A stretch of 21,073 bases of DNA from Acidobacteriota bacterium (GCA_023441255.1 JAEZPW010000276.1:1-21073), one strand, 5' to 3'; numbered from the stretch's first letter, positions 7,055 to 14,847 are shown. The notes: generated by a model from the letters alone, not told the origin. A program made the numbers and translations.

Positions 7055-8106
7055 GCCGACATGCGGATTTGACTGTCCATCTCGGCGCCGATCATGGGGA
7101 GCCGTGCGGCACCGTAGAGGCCGGCGTCGCTGCCGAGCAGCGCGCGCGTGATGATAGTCTTCTCGCCCGAGGGCAGCGGACGAAGCTCGGCGGATGCACC
7201 GGTGCGCGAGCCAACAATGTTGTCGGGCGCTGTCGCGGCATACACCATGCAGCGCTTAAGAAGCTCGTCAAACATAGCGGGCGAGAAAGACTGCCACGCT
7301 CCGGAGGCACCGCCACCTACAACATACATGTGGAGGTTGAGAGCGTTCACGGCATTGGACATCATGATACCGAGCGCCCAACCAACCTTGTCGAAGATGG
7401 CCTGCGCGGGCTGGTCGCCCTGCAGCGCGAGATTGTGGACCGCCTTGGCGTTGAACTCAATGTCCGAAGACTTGGCCATGCGCTCGAGGTTCGGAGCACG
7501 ACCGGTGGCGATCGCTTCGCGAGCCATCCGAACGACGGCTGTGGCCGAGGCAAACACCTCCACGCAGCCATAGTTGCCGCAGTTGCACTTGGGGCCGTTC
7601 GGATCCACCGTCATGTGGCCAAGTTCGCCGGCCATACCGGTCATGCCGTGCCAGATGCGTCCGCCAAGCACGATGCCACCACCGACGCCGGTGCCAAGCG
7701 TGATCATGCACATGTCGTCCATGCCTTTCGCTGCACCGAGCCAGTTCTCGCCTAGAGCAGCGGCATTGGCGTCGTTCTCAAGAATCACAGGCGTCTTCAG
7801 GCGGCGCTCGATCTCGTCGCGAACGGGATAGTCGTCCCAACCGGGCAGATTCGGCGAGTCACGAAGCATGCCGGTGCGCTTGTCGATAATTCCGGGAACG
7901 CCGATGCCTACGCCCATAAGATTCGACCTGGTCAGGAACTTCGCTGCCAAGTCCTGAATGGCAGCCGTCATCTCGGAGATGACGGCATCGCGCCCGCGCT
8001 TGACCTGAGTGCCAGTCGTGACCTTCTCAAGCAATTGCGCGTTTTCATCGACGGCGGCAATGCGCAAATTTGTCCCACCGAGATCAACGCCGATTGCAAA
8101 GCCCAT
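7039..8106 (-). CDS. ROK-family glucokinase
   Basis: ROK sugar kinases phosphorylate glucose or related hexoses in the cytoplasm; some family members are repressors, but this one has no N-terminal helix-turn-helix. Motifs are the phosphate-binding DLGGTN (8-13), GVGIGVPGIID, the catalytic Asp112 in ENDANAAALGE, and the zinc site formed by His164 with Cys174, Cys176 and Cys181 in CNCGNYGCVE. VVGGGAS is near the C-terminus. The ATG at 8106 puts MGFAIGVDLGGTN at the start and has GGAAAGG upstream. A longer frame from GTG at 8199 would overlap mutM by 13 nt and lacks a ribosome site. Length is then 355 aa, slightly longer than typical glucokinases. The substrate is inferred from family only. Confidence 0.9.
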   Translation of the reverse strand: MGFAIGVDLGGTNLRIAAVDENAQLLEKVTTGTQVKRGRDAVISEMTAAIQDLAAKFLTRSNLMGVGIGVPGIIDKRTGMLRDSPNLPGWDDYPVRDEIERRLKTPVILENDANAAALGENWLGAAKGMDDMCMITLGTGVGGGIVLGGRIWHGMTGMAGELGHMTVDPNGPKCNCGNYGCVEVFASATAVVRMAREAIATGRAPNLERMAKSSDIEFNAKAVHNLALQGDQPAQAIFDKVGWALGIMMSNAVNALNLHMYVVGGGASGAWQSFSPAMFDELLKRCMVYAATAPDNIVGSRTGASAELRPLPSGEKTIITRALLGSDAGLYGAARLPMIGAEMDSQIRMSAFKGQ

Positions 8107-8186
8107 ATGATTGCCTTTCCCACTGACGATTGTTGAACCACCTAGAGTAACACCGGGTTTCGGTTTTCTGCTCTGAAAGGCAGCGG

Positions 8187-9008
8187 CTATTTCTGACACT
8201 TAGGACAGTAGTGAGTTCCCCGTCCTGCTACTAGGATGCGCTTAATCGGGGAGCCGCATGCGACGCAGGGAGCCCCTTCGCGGCCGTATACCCGGTGCTG
8301 GATCTGAAAGAAACCGGGCTCACCTTCCGCGTCAACATAGTCAGAAATAGACGAACCGCCTGCGGCAATGGCTTCCTTCAGCACCTGTTGAACCGAGTCG
8401 TAAAGACGACGGAGATCGTTTCGCGAAAGTGAAGAGGCGCTGCGACGAGGCCGGATGCCGGCACGAAACAACGATTCGTCAGCATAGATGTTACCGACGC
8501 CGCGCAGGAGTTTCTGGTTGAGCAGTGCACTTTTGATCGGCGTTTTGCGCCCACGGAACAGCTTTGCGAAATCTTCAAACGCGACCTCTAGCGGTTCCAC
8601 GCCGCCGGCTTCAAAACCGGCTGCGTCGGTGATCACCCAGGTGCGTCCGAAACGGCGCGGGTCGACGAAACGGATCTCGCGCCCGGACCGAAGGGTGGCG
8701 ATGACGTGCGTATGTTTTTCGACTTCGGCTTCTCGCTGGGTGACCAGCATACGACCGGTCATGCCAAGGTGGACGATCCACTGGGCACGGTCGGAGGAGC
8801 CATTCGAGCGTTCGAGGTCGAGGATAATGTGCTTGCCTTGGCGGTGGACGCGCGTTATCTGCGCGTTCTCGATAGCTTCGGCGATCTGCCGGGGGGAGCA
8901 CTTGAAGGTCTGCGGCTTCCCGCTGAACCAGGCAGACTCGATCACATCGCCTGTGACGTGCTTGACGAGTGAGCGAACGACGCTTTCGACCTCGGGCAGT
9001 TCGGGCAT
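8187..9008 (-). CDS. mutM: Formamidopyrimidine-DNA glycosylase (Fpg/MutM)
   Basis: MutM removes oxidised purines such as 8-oxoguanine and nicks the abasic site in base-excision repair. After Met removal, the catalytic N-terminal proline and the following glutamate are in MPELPEVE. Because this proline must be at the N-terminus, the start is at 9008, not at the in-frame codon three residues earlier (9017). Lys59 in RQGKHIILDL, MTGR, and the helix-two-turn-helix LLRGVGNIYADESLFRAGI are all present. The C-terminal zinc finger has CVACGSPIKR and YCPKCQ. Length is 273 aa. It is divergent from purA and lies 80 nt upstream of the ROK kinase on the same strand. Confidence 0.96.
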   Translation of the reverse strand: MPELPEVESVVRSLVKHVTGDVIESAWFSGKPQTFKCSPRQIAEAIENAQITRVHRQGKHIILDLERSNGSSDRAQWIVHLGMTGRMLVTQREAEVEKHTHVIATLRSGREIRFVDPRRFGRTWVITDAAGFEAGGVEPLEVAFEDFAKLFRGRKTPIKSALLNQKLLRGVGNIYADESLFRAGIRPRRSASSLSRNDLRRLYDSVQQVLKEAIAAGGSSISDYVDAEGEPGFFQIQHRVYGREGAPCVACGSPIKRILVAGRGTHYCPKCQK

Positions 9009-9196
9009 CTCAACCACAGTTTACGACAGGTGCAGGCAGTTCATTCGGCCCAGAGATGATCGCGCAGATTGCCCGTAAGCTGTTCTGCAATGTAAGATTT
9101 GAGGGTAAGCGGCCTTCCTGCGACCCCAGTGCAACCTTGCTTCTGGCAGTACAGGGCAACAGTGTGTTCGGCCGATTCTTTCGGAGAGATTGGATT

Positions 9197-10552
9197 TTGA
9201 GCCAGTTCAGAACAGCAGTGGTTGTCGGCGCACAGTGGGGCGACGAAGGCAAAGGCAAGATCGTCGATGTGCTGTCGGAGAGCTTTTCCATCGTTGCACG
9301 GTATGCCGGTGGGCACAACGCCGGCCACACGGTCACGATCAAAGGACAGAAGTTCATCCTGCAACTCGTGCCTTCGGGCGTGCTGCGCCCGGGTTGCAAA
9401 GGCGTGATTGGCAATGGCGTGGTGCTGGACCCAGTTGCTTTCCTGAAGGAAGTAGCTCGGCTCCGTGAGACGGGGCTGCGCATCGAGGGTCCCGGAACCG
9501 CAGGTGCAGCCGCCAATCTGTACGTCAGCAACCGCGCGCACGTCATTCTTCCCTACCACCGCATGATCGAACTGGCGGCGGAAAATGCACCGGGGCGCGT
9601 GAAGATCGGCACGACTTCTCGCGGAATCGGCCCGACCTACGAGGACAAAATGGGTCGGCGTGGACTGCGAGTGGCCGACCTGCTCGACCACGAACTGCTG
9701 AAACAAACGATCGAGAACGCCTGCCGCGAGAAGAACCAGATTGCACAGTGCCTTTTCAACTCCGAGCCGCTGGATCCGGCCACCATTTACGAAGAGTACG
9801 CACAGGCTGCCGAACAGGTGCGACCGTTCGTTGCGGACACTGCGGTTTTGCTGAACAACGCGATCAGGCACGGCGCGTCGGTCATGTTCGAAGGTGCGCA
9901 GGGCACGATGTTGGACATCGACCATGGAACCTACCCGTTCGTGACCTCGTCGAGCGCAACCTCGGGCGGAGCGGTGACTGGCACCGGAGTGGCGCCGACC
10001 GCGATAGACACGGTCATCGGCGTCACAAAGGCCTACTGCACCCGTGTCGGCGAAGGGCCGTTCCCGAGCGAACTGCTGGACGCGACAGGACAGCTCTTGC
10101 GTGACCGCGGTCACGAGTATGGCGCGGTGACTGGACGTCCACGGCGCTGCGGCTGGCTTGACATGCCGCTGCTGCGGTATTCGGTGATGATCAACGGCAT
10201 CGCGTGGCTCGTCGTAACGAAGCTCGACGTGCTGGACGAAATGGCGGAAATTGCCGTGTGCACGGGTTATCGCGTCGACGGCAAAACGATGACAGAAGTT
10301 CCGGCGCGCGCCGATGGATACAAGCGGATCGAGCCGGTCTACACGAAGATGCCGGGCTGGCAGACGTCCACCTTGGGAATCGCGGAGTATGGCAGATTGC
10401 CGCAGAAGGCACGGGAATACCTGGCTTTCCTGGAAAGGGAGAGTGGCGCGAAAATCGGCGTGATTTCCACTGGACCCGACCGAGAGCAGACGATGTTCAC
10501 GGATGAGTTCGCGTCGGCGTTAAAGGCGGCGGGGACGGCGGCGCATCAATAG
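9197..10552 (+). CDS. purA: Adenylosuccinate synthetase, probable TTG start
   Basis: PurA uses GTP to join IMP and aspartate, the first committed step of AMP synthesis. The signature GAQWGDEGKGK (11-21, catalytic Asp16) is followed by GGHNAGHT, GTTSRGIGPTYEDKMGRRGLR, EGAQGTMLDIDHGTYPFVTSS, TKAYCTRVGEGPFPSEL and GRPRRCGWLD. The frame is open back to 8969, but that part overlaps mutM antisense and shows no family similarity. The best start is TTG at 9197 with GGAGA at 9183-9187, giving 451 aa beginning LSQFRTAVVVGAQWG; a GTG at 9218 is the only nearer alternative. A weak promoter-like pair (TTGCCC at 9067, TAAGAT at 9091, 18-nt spacing) lies upstream; I would not rely on it. Confidence 0.95.
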   Translation: MSQFRTAVVVGAQWGDEGKGKIVDVLSESFSIVARYAGGHNAGHTVTIKGQKFILQLVPSGVLRPGCKGVIGNGVVLDPVAFLKEVARLRETGLRIEGPGTAGAAANLYVSNRAHVILPYHRMIELAAENAPGRVKIGTTSRGIGPTYEDKMGRRGLRVADLLDHELLKQTIENACREKNQIAQCLFNSEPLDPATIYEEYAQAAEQVRPFVADTAVLLNNAIRHGASVMFEGAQGTMLDIDHGTYPFVTSSSATSGGAVTGTGVAPTAIDTVIGVTKAYCTRVGEGPFPSELLDATGQLLRDRGHEYGAVTGRPRRCGWLDMPLLRYSVMINGIAWLVVTKLDVLDEMAEIAVCTGYRVDGKTMTEVPARADGYKRIEPVYTKMPGWQTSTLGIAEYGRLPQKAREYLAFLERESGAKIGVISTGPDREQTMFTDEFASALKAAGTAAHQ

Positions 10553-10571
10553 GGGATATTCGCATCTGCAA

Positions 10572-10593
10572 GGCGCCGGAAACGTGCGGCGCC
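10572..10593. other. Hairpin after purA without T-run
   Basis: A perfect 7-bp stem GGCGCCG/CGGCGCC with an 8-nt loop lies 19 nt after the purA stop codon. No T-run follows, so it may stabilise the mRNA end or be a weak or factor-dependent terminator. Confidence 0.4.
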
Positions 10594-10642
10594 ATCGTCA
10601 TCGCGGCCATGGTGAACAGTATTGGTCCCACGCAAAATGCAT

Positions 10643-10669
10643 AGGTCCTTCGCTGCGCTCAGGATGACA
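10643..10669. repeat. Copy of the TTCGCTCGGAATGAC-like repeat family
   Basis: The core GGTCCTTCGCTGCGCTCAGG followed by ATGACA resembles the cores at 6932-6958 and 15951-15981. The short dyad CTTCGCTGCGCTCAG is retained. It lies in the gap between purA and the next gene. Confidence 0.6.
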
Positions 10670-10698
10670 GCGTAAGGAAGACATCCTCAGAGAGGCAC

Positions 10699-10992
10699 AT
10701 GATCGTTCTCATCGTCAGTTACACGGTACAGGCTGGCAAGGAAGACATTGCAAGGGAGCACGTCCGGGCGATGCAGGAGAACACGCGTCACGAACCCGGG
10801 TGCCGGTTCTACGTGGGCCATCAGTCACAGGAGAATCCGCGGAAGATATGCTTCTATGAACAGTATGACGATGAAGCCGCATTAAAGGCACATCGGGCAG
10901 CCCCCTATTTTGCGGAGCACGTGACGAACGGACTGGCGAAGATCATAGAGCCGAATACGCGGCTTCAGGAACTGTTCACACCCATCGATTAA
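10699..10992 (+). CDS. Antibiotic biosynthesis monooxygenase (ABM)-fold protein, YgiN-like
   Basis: The 97-aa protein matches the small ferredoxin-like dimeric ABM fold: MIVLIVSYTVQAGKED, then MQENTRHEPGCRFYVGHQ, CFYEQYDDEAALKAHRAAPYF and a C-terminal strand. Members are often quinol monooxygenases or cofactor-free oxygenases, and many have unknown substrates. The ATG follows AGAGAGG by a few bases, supporting the start. It is followed after about 130 nt by the VOC-family gene, with which it may share a small-molecule detoxification role. That link is inference from position. Confidence 0.85.
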   Translation: MIVLIVSYTVQAGKEDIAREHVRAMQENTRHEPGCRFYVGHQSQENPRKICFYEQYDDEAALKAHRAAPYFAEHVTNGLAKIIEPNTRLQELFTPID

Positions 10993-11123
10993 ACCTGCAG
11001 CTCTCGACCAGCATCTTTGAATTCTTGTTAGTATATCCGTCTCCCCAAGTTGCGGCGACCAGGGGCTCGCCGTAGATCACCACCATCCAGTCAACTCAAT
11101 CACGCGATAGCGAGGAGATTGTT

Positions 11124-11603
11124 ATGGCTAAAGTTTCCCCGATTCCCACGGGATACCACACGGTGACACCGTATATCACGGTCACGAACTCAGCGGAAGC
11201 GATCGATTTTTATAAGAAGGCATTCGGCGCGGAAGAGCATTTCCGAATGACAGGGCCGGACGGCAAGATCATGCATGCGGAGATCAAGATCGGCGACTCC
11301 GTGATCATGCTCTCGGACGAGTGGCCGAACATGGGAGTGAAGGCGCCTGTGACCGCTGGGTGCGTGACGGCATCGCTCATGATCTACGTTCCCGACGTGG
11401 ACGCTTCGTATGAGCGCGCGATCAACGCCGGCGCGAAGGCTGGCACGCCGGTGCAGAACATGTTCTGGGGCGACCGCTATGGGCAGGTGCACGATCCGTA
11501 TGGCCACCGATGGTCAATCGCGACGCACGTCGAGGACGTGGCTCCAGCGGAGATGGAGAAACGGCAGCAGGAGTGGATCGCCCAGATGAAGGCTGCTTCT
11601 TAA
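11124..11603 (+). CDS. VOC-superfamily (glyoxalase/PhnB-like) protein
   Basis: This 159-aa protein has the two beta-alpha-beta-beta-beta modules of the vicinal oxygen chelate fold: VTPYITVTNSAEAIDFYKKA in module one, MHAEIKIGDSVIMLSDE at its end, and a second module ending in YGQVHDPYGHRWSIATH. The pattern is that of the PhnB-like group, where function is mostly unknown; bleomycin-resistance-type or glyoxalase-type activity should not be assumed. AGGAGA lies about 7 nt before the ATG. The upstream gap (10993-11123) holds a 6-bp hairpin CGGCGA/TCGCCG at 11053-11072 and nothing else recognisable. Confidence 0.88.
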   Translation: MAKVSPIPTGYHTVTPYITVTNSAEAIDFYKKAFGAEEHFRMTGPDGKIMHAEIKIGDSVIMLSDEWPNMGVKAPVTAGCVTASLMIYVPDVDASYERAINAGAKAGTPVQNMFWGDRYGQVHDPYGHRWSIATHVEDVAPAEMEKRQQEWIAQMKAAS

Positions 11604-11621
11604 CCTCAGACGACAAGCGCA

Positions 11622-11669
11622 AAAGAACAACACGGATTCGGCTCGGAGAGCTTCGAATCCGTGTTTTCC
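11622..11669. terminator. Bidirectional terminator between convergent VOC and tautomerase genes
   Basis: A perfect 12-bp stem AACACGGATTCG/CGAATCCGTGTT (11629-11640 with 11654-11665) encloses a 13-nt loop. It is followed by T residues on the + strand and preceded by AAAAGAAC, which gives a T-rich tail on the minus strand. It can therefore stop transcripts from both sides. Confidence 0.85.
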
Positions 11670-11676
11670 TTATGGC

Positions 11677-11865
11677 CTACTTCTTGTCGAGCATCAGAAC
11701 GCCACCACGGGCGTAAGAGTCCTTCGGTACTTCCACGAAGGAGATGCTGATGCCGTCCTTCGCTGTCCCGATCTCTTCATGAAGCACCTGAGTGATTCGC
11801 TCTGCGACCTTGCGTTTTTGCTCGGTCGTGCGGCCTTCAAGCATCGTGATCTGTATGTGGGGCAT
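11677..11865 (-). CDS. 4-oxalocrotonate tautomerase family protein
   Basis: The 62-aa product has the length and pattern of the 4-OT subunit: catalytic proline directly after the initiator Met (MPHIQITMLEGR), then an amphipathic helix TEQKRKVAERITQVLHEEIG and the strand ISISFVEVPKDSYARGG. Family members form hexamers or dimers and use Pro1 as a general base in keto-enol tautomerisation or related reactions. No aromatic meta-cleavage genes are nearby, so the substrate is unknown. The ribosome site is weak. It lies downstream of ndk on the same strand, separated by a heptamer array. Confidence 0.88.
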   Translation of the reverse strand: MPHIQITMLEGRTTEQKRKVAERITQVLHEEIGTAKDGISISFVEVPKDSYARGGVLMLDKK

Positions 11866-11878
11866 GGGAAATCAGTCC

Positions 11879-11950
11879 TTGGTCGTTGGTCAGTTGTCGT
11901 TGGCTCTTCATGCGTTAGCTCGACCATTCACGCAACTAAGGACCAACGAC
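11879..11950. repeat. 7-nt repeat array with inverted partner between ndk and the tautomerase gene
   Basis: Four heptamers run without a break: TTGGTCG, TTGGTCA, GTTGTCG, TTGGCTC (11879-11906). An inverted partner, CAACTAAGGACCAACGAC, lies at 11933-11950 and pairs with GTCGTTGGTCAGTTG (11882-11896) with a 2-nt bulge. It fills most of the 92-nt gap. Confidence 0.75.
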
Positions 11951-11957
11951 GTGTTTT

Positions 11958-12389
11958 CTAGCGAACCAATTCGTACCCGGAGAAGAAGTAGCTAAGTTCG
12001 AAGCGCGCGGTGTCTTCGGCGTCGGAACCGTGCACTGCGTTGCGCTCGATGCTCTCGGCAAACTTCTTGCGGATGGTGCCCTCTTCGGCATTCGCCGGGT
12101 TAGTAGCGCCCATCAGATTGCGCCAGGAGACGATTGCGTCATCGTGCTTCTCAAGGGCCAGGACCACGATGGGGGCTTCCGACATGAAGTTGGTCAGAGA
12201 GTTGAAGAACGGCTTGTTGGCATGCACAGCATAGAATCCTTCGGCCTGCTCCTTGGTGATGTGGAGCATCTTCATGCCGATGATACGGAACCCGGCGTTA
12301 AGGATCATGCTTATGATTTCGCCTTCGGCATTCTTCTTGACGGCGTCGGGTTTGATGATGGCCAGTGTGCGTTGCAGAGTCTTGGGCAT
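11958..12389 (-). CDS. ndk: Nucleoside diphosphate kinase
   Basis: Ndk transfers the gamma phosphate from ATP to other nucleoside diphosphates through a phosphohistidine. The catalytic His120 is in the signature NAVHGSDA. Other conserved parts are TLAIIKPDAV at the N-terminus and NLMGATNPANAEEGTIRKKF. Length 143 aa is standard, and the ATG at 12389 puts the first strand at the usual place. It lies downstream of sucCD, and both act on nucleotide triphosphate supply, but repeats and a likely terminator separate them, so a common transcript is doubtful. Confidence 0.96.
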   Translation of the reverse strand: MPKTLQRTLAIIKPDAVKKNAEGEIISMILNAGFRIIGMKMLHITKEQAEGFYAVHANKPFFNSLTNFMSEAPIVVLALEKHDDAIVSWRNLMGATNPANAEEGTIRKKFAESIERNAVHGSDAEDTARFELSYFFSGYELVR

Positions 12390-12434
12390 TTCTTGCGGAA
12401 TACCTTTCTGAAGCTACGTTGTCTAGGAACGGAA

Positions 12435-12462
12435 TAGTTTCAAGTTTCGAGTTTGCAGATTC
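12435..12462. repeat. NAGTTTC heptamer array upstream of ndk
   Basis: TAGTTTC, AAGTTTC, GAGTTTG and CAGATTC follow each other at exact 7-nt spacing. The unit is the same as in the scpA-scpB gap (YAGTTTC), 11.5 kb away. No clear inverted partner is adjacent. It starts 46 nt upstream of the ndk start codon. Confidence 0.7.
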
Positions 12463-12467
12463 AAGCG

Positions 12468-12489
12468 AAAAAACACCGCTGTCGGTTTT
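12468..12489 (-). terminator. Possible terminator downstream of sucD
   Basis: On the minus strand a short stem ACCG/CGGT with an ACAG loop is followed by G and six T residues (the A-run at 12468-12473 on the + strand). The T-run is good but the stem is short, so this is only a likely terminator for sucCD. Confidence 0.45.
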
Positions 12490-12549
12490 GGGCTCTGAGC
12501 TCTGAGTTCAAAATGGCGACTCTATGCTCAAAGCCCAAAGCCCAAAGCG
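12487..12549. repeat. Inverted 7-nt repeat array in the ndk-sucD gap
   Basis: GCTCTGA occurs twice in tandem (12492-12505). CAAAGCC, CAAAGCC and CAAAGCG follow at 12529-12549. The 20-nt arms 12487-12506 and 12527-12546 are inverted complements with three mismatches. The unit sequence is unrelated to the NAGTTTC array beside it, but the period and layout are the same. Confidence 0.75.
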
Positions 12550-12551
12550 AC

Positions 12552-13436
12552 TTACGCTCTCGCTTTCACGCCGAGAACGCTGACCAGGGTCTCGCCGATG
12601 TCGGCAGGCGATTTCGCAACTCTTATACCGGCACTCTCAAGGGCCTTCATCTTCTCCGCAGCAGTTCCCTTTCCGCCACTTATGATGGCGCCTGCGTGAC
12701 CCATGCGGCGTCCGGGCGGCGCCGTCTGCCCGGCGATGAACGAAACAACCGGCTTGGTGACGTGCTGCTTGATGTATTCAGCCGCGGTTTCTTCGGCGTT
12801 GCCGCCGATTTCACCGATCATGATGATGGCTTCCGTCTCGGGATCTTTCTGGAAAAGCTCAAGTGCATCGACGAAGTTCGTTCCGATTATCGGGTCGCCG
12901 CCGATGCCAATGGCAGTGCTCTGGCCGATGCCGCGCAGCGTGAGCTGATGGACTGCTTCGTAGGTCAGCGTGCCCGAGCGCGAAACAATGCCCACGCGGC
13001 CCTCGCGATGAATGTGGCCGGGCATGATGCCAATCTTGCACTTGCCCGGTGAAATGATCCCCGGGCAGTTGGGACCGATCAGACGCGAACGCCTGGACTG
13101 CAGGAACTCCCATGCCTTCACCATGTCCAGCGTGGGGATGCCTTCAGTGATGCAAACGATAAGCGGAATCTCCGCATCGGCTGCTTCCATGATGGCGTCG
13201 GCCGCGAACGGCGGCGGAACGAAGATGACCGTCGCGTTAGCGCCGGTCTTGTCGACGGCTTCGGCGACAGTGTTGAAGATGGGCCAGCCCTCGTGCGTGG
13301 TGCCGCCCTTGCCGGGCGTGACGCCGCCGACCACCTTGGTGCCGTAATCGGCGCAGGCCTTCGCATGGAAGCTGCCTTCGCGACCGGTCAAACCCTGAAC
13401 GATCAGTCTCGTATTCTTATCAACCAGTACGCTCAT
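12552..13436 (-). CDS. sucD: Succinyl-CoA synthetase (ADP-forming) alpha subunit
   Basis: SucD with SucC interconverts succinyl-CoA and succinate with substrate-level phosphorylation in the TCA cycle. The CoA-binding Rossmann domain starts MSVLVDKNTRLIVQGLTGREGSFHA, with GGVTPGKGG following. GPNCPGIISPGKCKIGIMPG is family-typical. The phosphohistidine is His247 in PGRRMGHAGAI. Length is 294 aa. The start codon follows a strong AGGAGGG, which lies next to the sucC stop codon only 10 nt upstream, so sucC and sucD are clearly one transcript and probably translationally coupled. Confidence 0.97.
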   Translation of the reverse strand: MSVLVDKNTRLIVQGLTGREGSFHAKACADYGTKVVGGVTPGKGGTTHEGWPIFNTVAEAVDKTGANATVIFVPPPFAADAIMEAADAEIPLIVCITEGIPTLDMVKAWEFLQSRRSRLIGPNCPGIISPGKCKIGIMPGHIHREGRVGIVSRSGTLTYEAVHQLTLRGIGQSTAIGIGGDPIIGTNFVDALELFQKDPETEAIIMIGEIGGNAEETAAEYIKQHVTKPVVSFIAGQTAPPGRRMGHAGAIISGGKGTAAEKMKALESAGIRVAKSPADIGETLVSVLGVKARA

Positions 13437-13446
13437 CGGTTCCCTC

Positions 13447-14622
13447 CTATGCCCTTCCTGCCGTGGCGACGACCTTTTCGGCCGCGTCTTTCATGGTTTC
13501 GGCGACGATGAAATTCAGGCCGGAGTTCTTAAGAATCTCGCGCCCCTGCTCGACATTCGTGCCCTCCAGGCGGAGAACGATGGGCAGCTGAATGTTCGTC
13601 TTCTTAGCCGCAGCGACTACGCCGTTCGCGAGCGTATCGACGCGCAGGATGCCACCGAAGATGTTGATGAGCACGGCGCGTACGCTCTTATCGGCCAGCA
13701 GGATCTCAAAGGCGTGAGTAACCTGGTCCTCGTTGGCGCCACCGCCTACATCGAGGAAGTTGGCGGGCATTCCACCCGCGTACTTGATGATGTCCATGGT
13801 CGCCATCGCAAGGCCGGCGCCGTTGACCATGCATCCGACGTTGCCGTCGAGCTTGATGTAATTGAGGCCGTACTTGCTGGCTTCAACTTCGAGCGGATCT
13901 TCTTCGTTCAGGTCCCGCAGTTCTTTGAGGTCCTTGTGGCGGAACAGCGCGTTGTCGTCAAAGTTCATTTTCGCGTCAAGCGCGAGAACGCGGTCGTCAG
14001 TGGTCGAGATGAACGGGTTAATTTCGACCAGGGACGCGTCAGTCTGAAGATAAGCCTTATACAAGCCCATCATGTTGGCGACAGCCTGATTGATGAGCGC
14101 CGGACGGAGACCGAGCGCGAAAGCGAGTTTGCGGGCCTGGAACGCCTCAAGACCAAGGCCAGGCTCTACGTATTCCTTGATGATGGCGTCGGGGTTCTCT
14201 GCCGCGACCTGCTCAATCTCCATGCCGCCGGCTGCGGAGGCCATGAACACCAGCTTTGCGGCCTGCCGGTCGAGGACGATGCCGAGGTAGTATTCCTTCT
14301 CGATCGGCAGCGTCTCCTCGATGAGGAGGCGGCGGACAATGCGACCCTCAGGGCCGGTCTGGTGCGTGACCAGCTTCATGCCGAGGATCTGTTTCGAAAG
14401 CCGCACGGCTTCGTCGAGCGTCTTGGCAATCTTTACGCCACCGCCCTTGCCACGGCCGCCCGCGTGAATCTGGGCTTTTACAACGACGCCCTTCGCTCCG
14501 GCGTCAAAGAGGTTCTTCGCGGCTGTTTCCGCTTCTTCGATGGTGGTTGCCATTTCGCCGCGAGGCACGGCAACACCATACTTCGACAGAATGCCTTTTG
14601 CCTGATATTCGTGAATTTTCAT
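13447..14622 (-). CDS. sucC: Succinyl-CoA synthetase beta subunit
   Basis: SucC carries the ATP-grasp nucleotide-binding domain and the succinate site. It starts MKIHEYQAKGILSKYGVAVP, the usual N-terminus, so I place the start at 14622 and reject the 71-residue upstream extension, which has no similarity. Motifs are HAGGRGKGGGVKIAKT in the ATP-grasp part, VEINPF, and in the ligase domain NGAGLAMATMDIIKYAGG, FLDVGGGAN and NIFGGI. Length 391 aa is normal. It is the first gene of the sucCD operon; its 228-nt upstream gap is shared with divergent trpD. Whether it prefers ATP or GTP cannot be read safely. Confidence 0.97.
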   Translation of the reverse strand: MKIHEYQAKGILSKYGVAVPRGEMATTIEEAETAAKNLFDAGAKGVVVKAQIHAGGRGKGGGVKIAKTLDEAVRLSKQILGMKLVTHQTGPEGRIVRRLLIEETLPIEKEYYLGIVLDRQAAKLVFMASAAGGMEIEQVAAENPDAIIKEYVEPGLGLEAFQARKLAFALGLRPALINQAVANMMGLYKAYLQTDASLVEINPFISTTDDRVLALDAKMNFDDNALFRHKDLKELRDLNEEDPLEVEASKYGLNYIKLDGNVGCMVNGAGLAMATMDIIKYAGGMPANFLDVGGGANEDQVTHAFEILLADKSVRAVLINIFGGILRVDTLANGVVAAAKKTNIQLPIVLRLEGTNVEQGREILKNSGLNFIVAETMKDAAEKVVATAGRA

Positions 14623-14739
14623 GCGATCACTGGCACACAGGCCGGCCCAATCCCCACTTCTTCGTGCCGGCAACCTGCTGCTCGGTTGGATTATGAACCG
14701 AGGATTGTACTCAATCGGACAGCGCAGGGGCAACGAAGC

Positions 14740-14847
14740 AATTGCGAATTGCGGAAATTGTAATCGGGTGATTGCAATCCGTTCGGATGTCTTGTTGCAG
14801 AGGCAAGTTCCTGCTGCGACAATACAGTTACGCAATTACCCGGTCAC
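14740..14847. repeat. 7-nt periodic array with inverted partner in the trpD leader
   Basis: AATTGCG, AATTGCG, GAAATTG, TAATCGG, GTGATTG and CAATCCG follow each other at 7-nt spacing (14740-14781). GTAATCGGGTGATTGC (14760-14775) pairs with GCAATTACCCGGTCAC (14832-14847) with few mismatches. The right arm ends 3 nt before the trpD ATG, where a ribosome site would be. Confidence 0.65.

Noticed and set aside
8969..9196. N-terminal extension of PurA
   Set aside because: The extension overlaps mutM on the opposite strand, has no similarity to PurA, and the normal PurA N-terminus begins at about 9197.
9041..10114. Minus-strand open frame of 357 codons across purA
   Set aside because: Antisense shadow of PurA with no recognisable motifs and no ribosome site.
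10993..11123. tRNA or small RNA between the ABM and VOC genes
   Set aside because: Only one 6-bp hairpin is present; there is no cloverleaf, anticodon arm or T-loop sequence.
10699..12389. ABM, VOC and tautomerase genes as one detoxification operon
   Set aside because: The tautomerase is on the opposite strand and a bidirectional terminator separates it from the others. No shared substrate can be shown.
14623..14739. sucC promoter on the minus strand (TTGAGT followed by CATAAT)
   Set aside because: The spacing of about 13 nt is too short for a standard sigma-70 promoter, so I do not annotate it.
13714..14763. Plus-strand open frame of 349 codons across sucC
   Set aside because: Antisense shadow of SucC; composition is not protein-like and it is contradicted by the intact SucC motifs.
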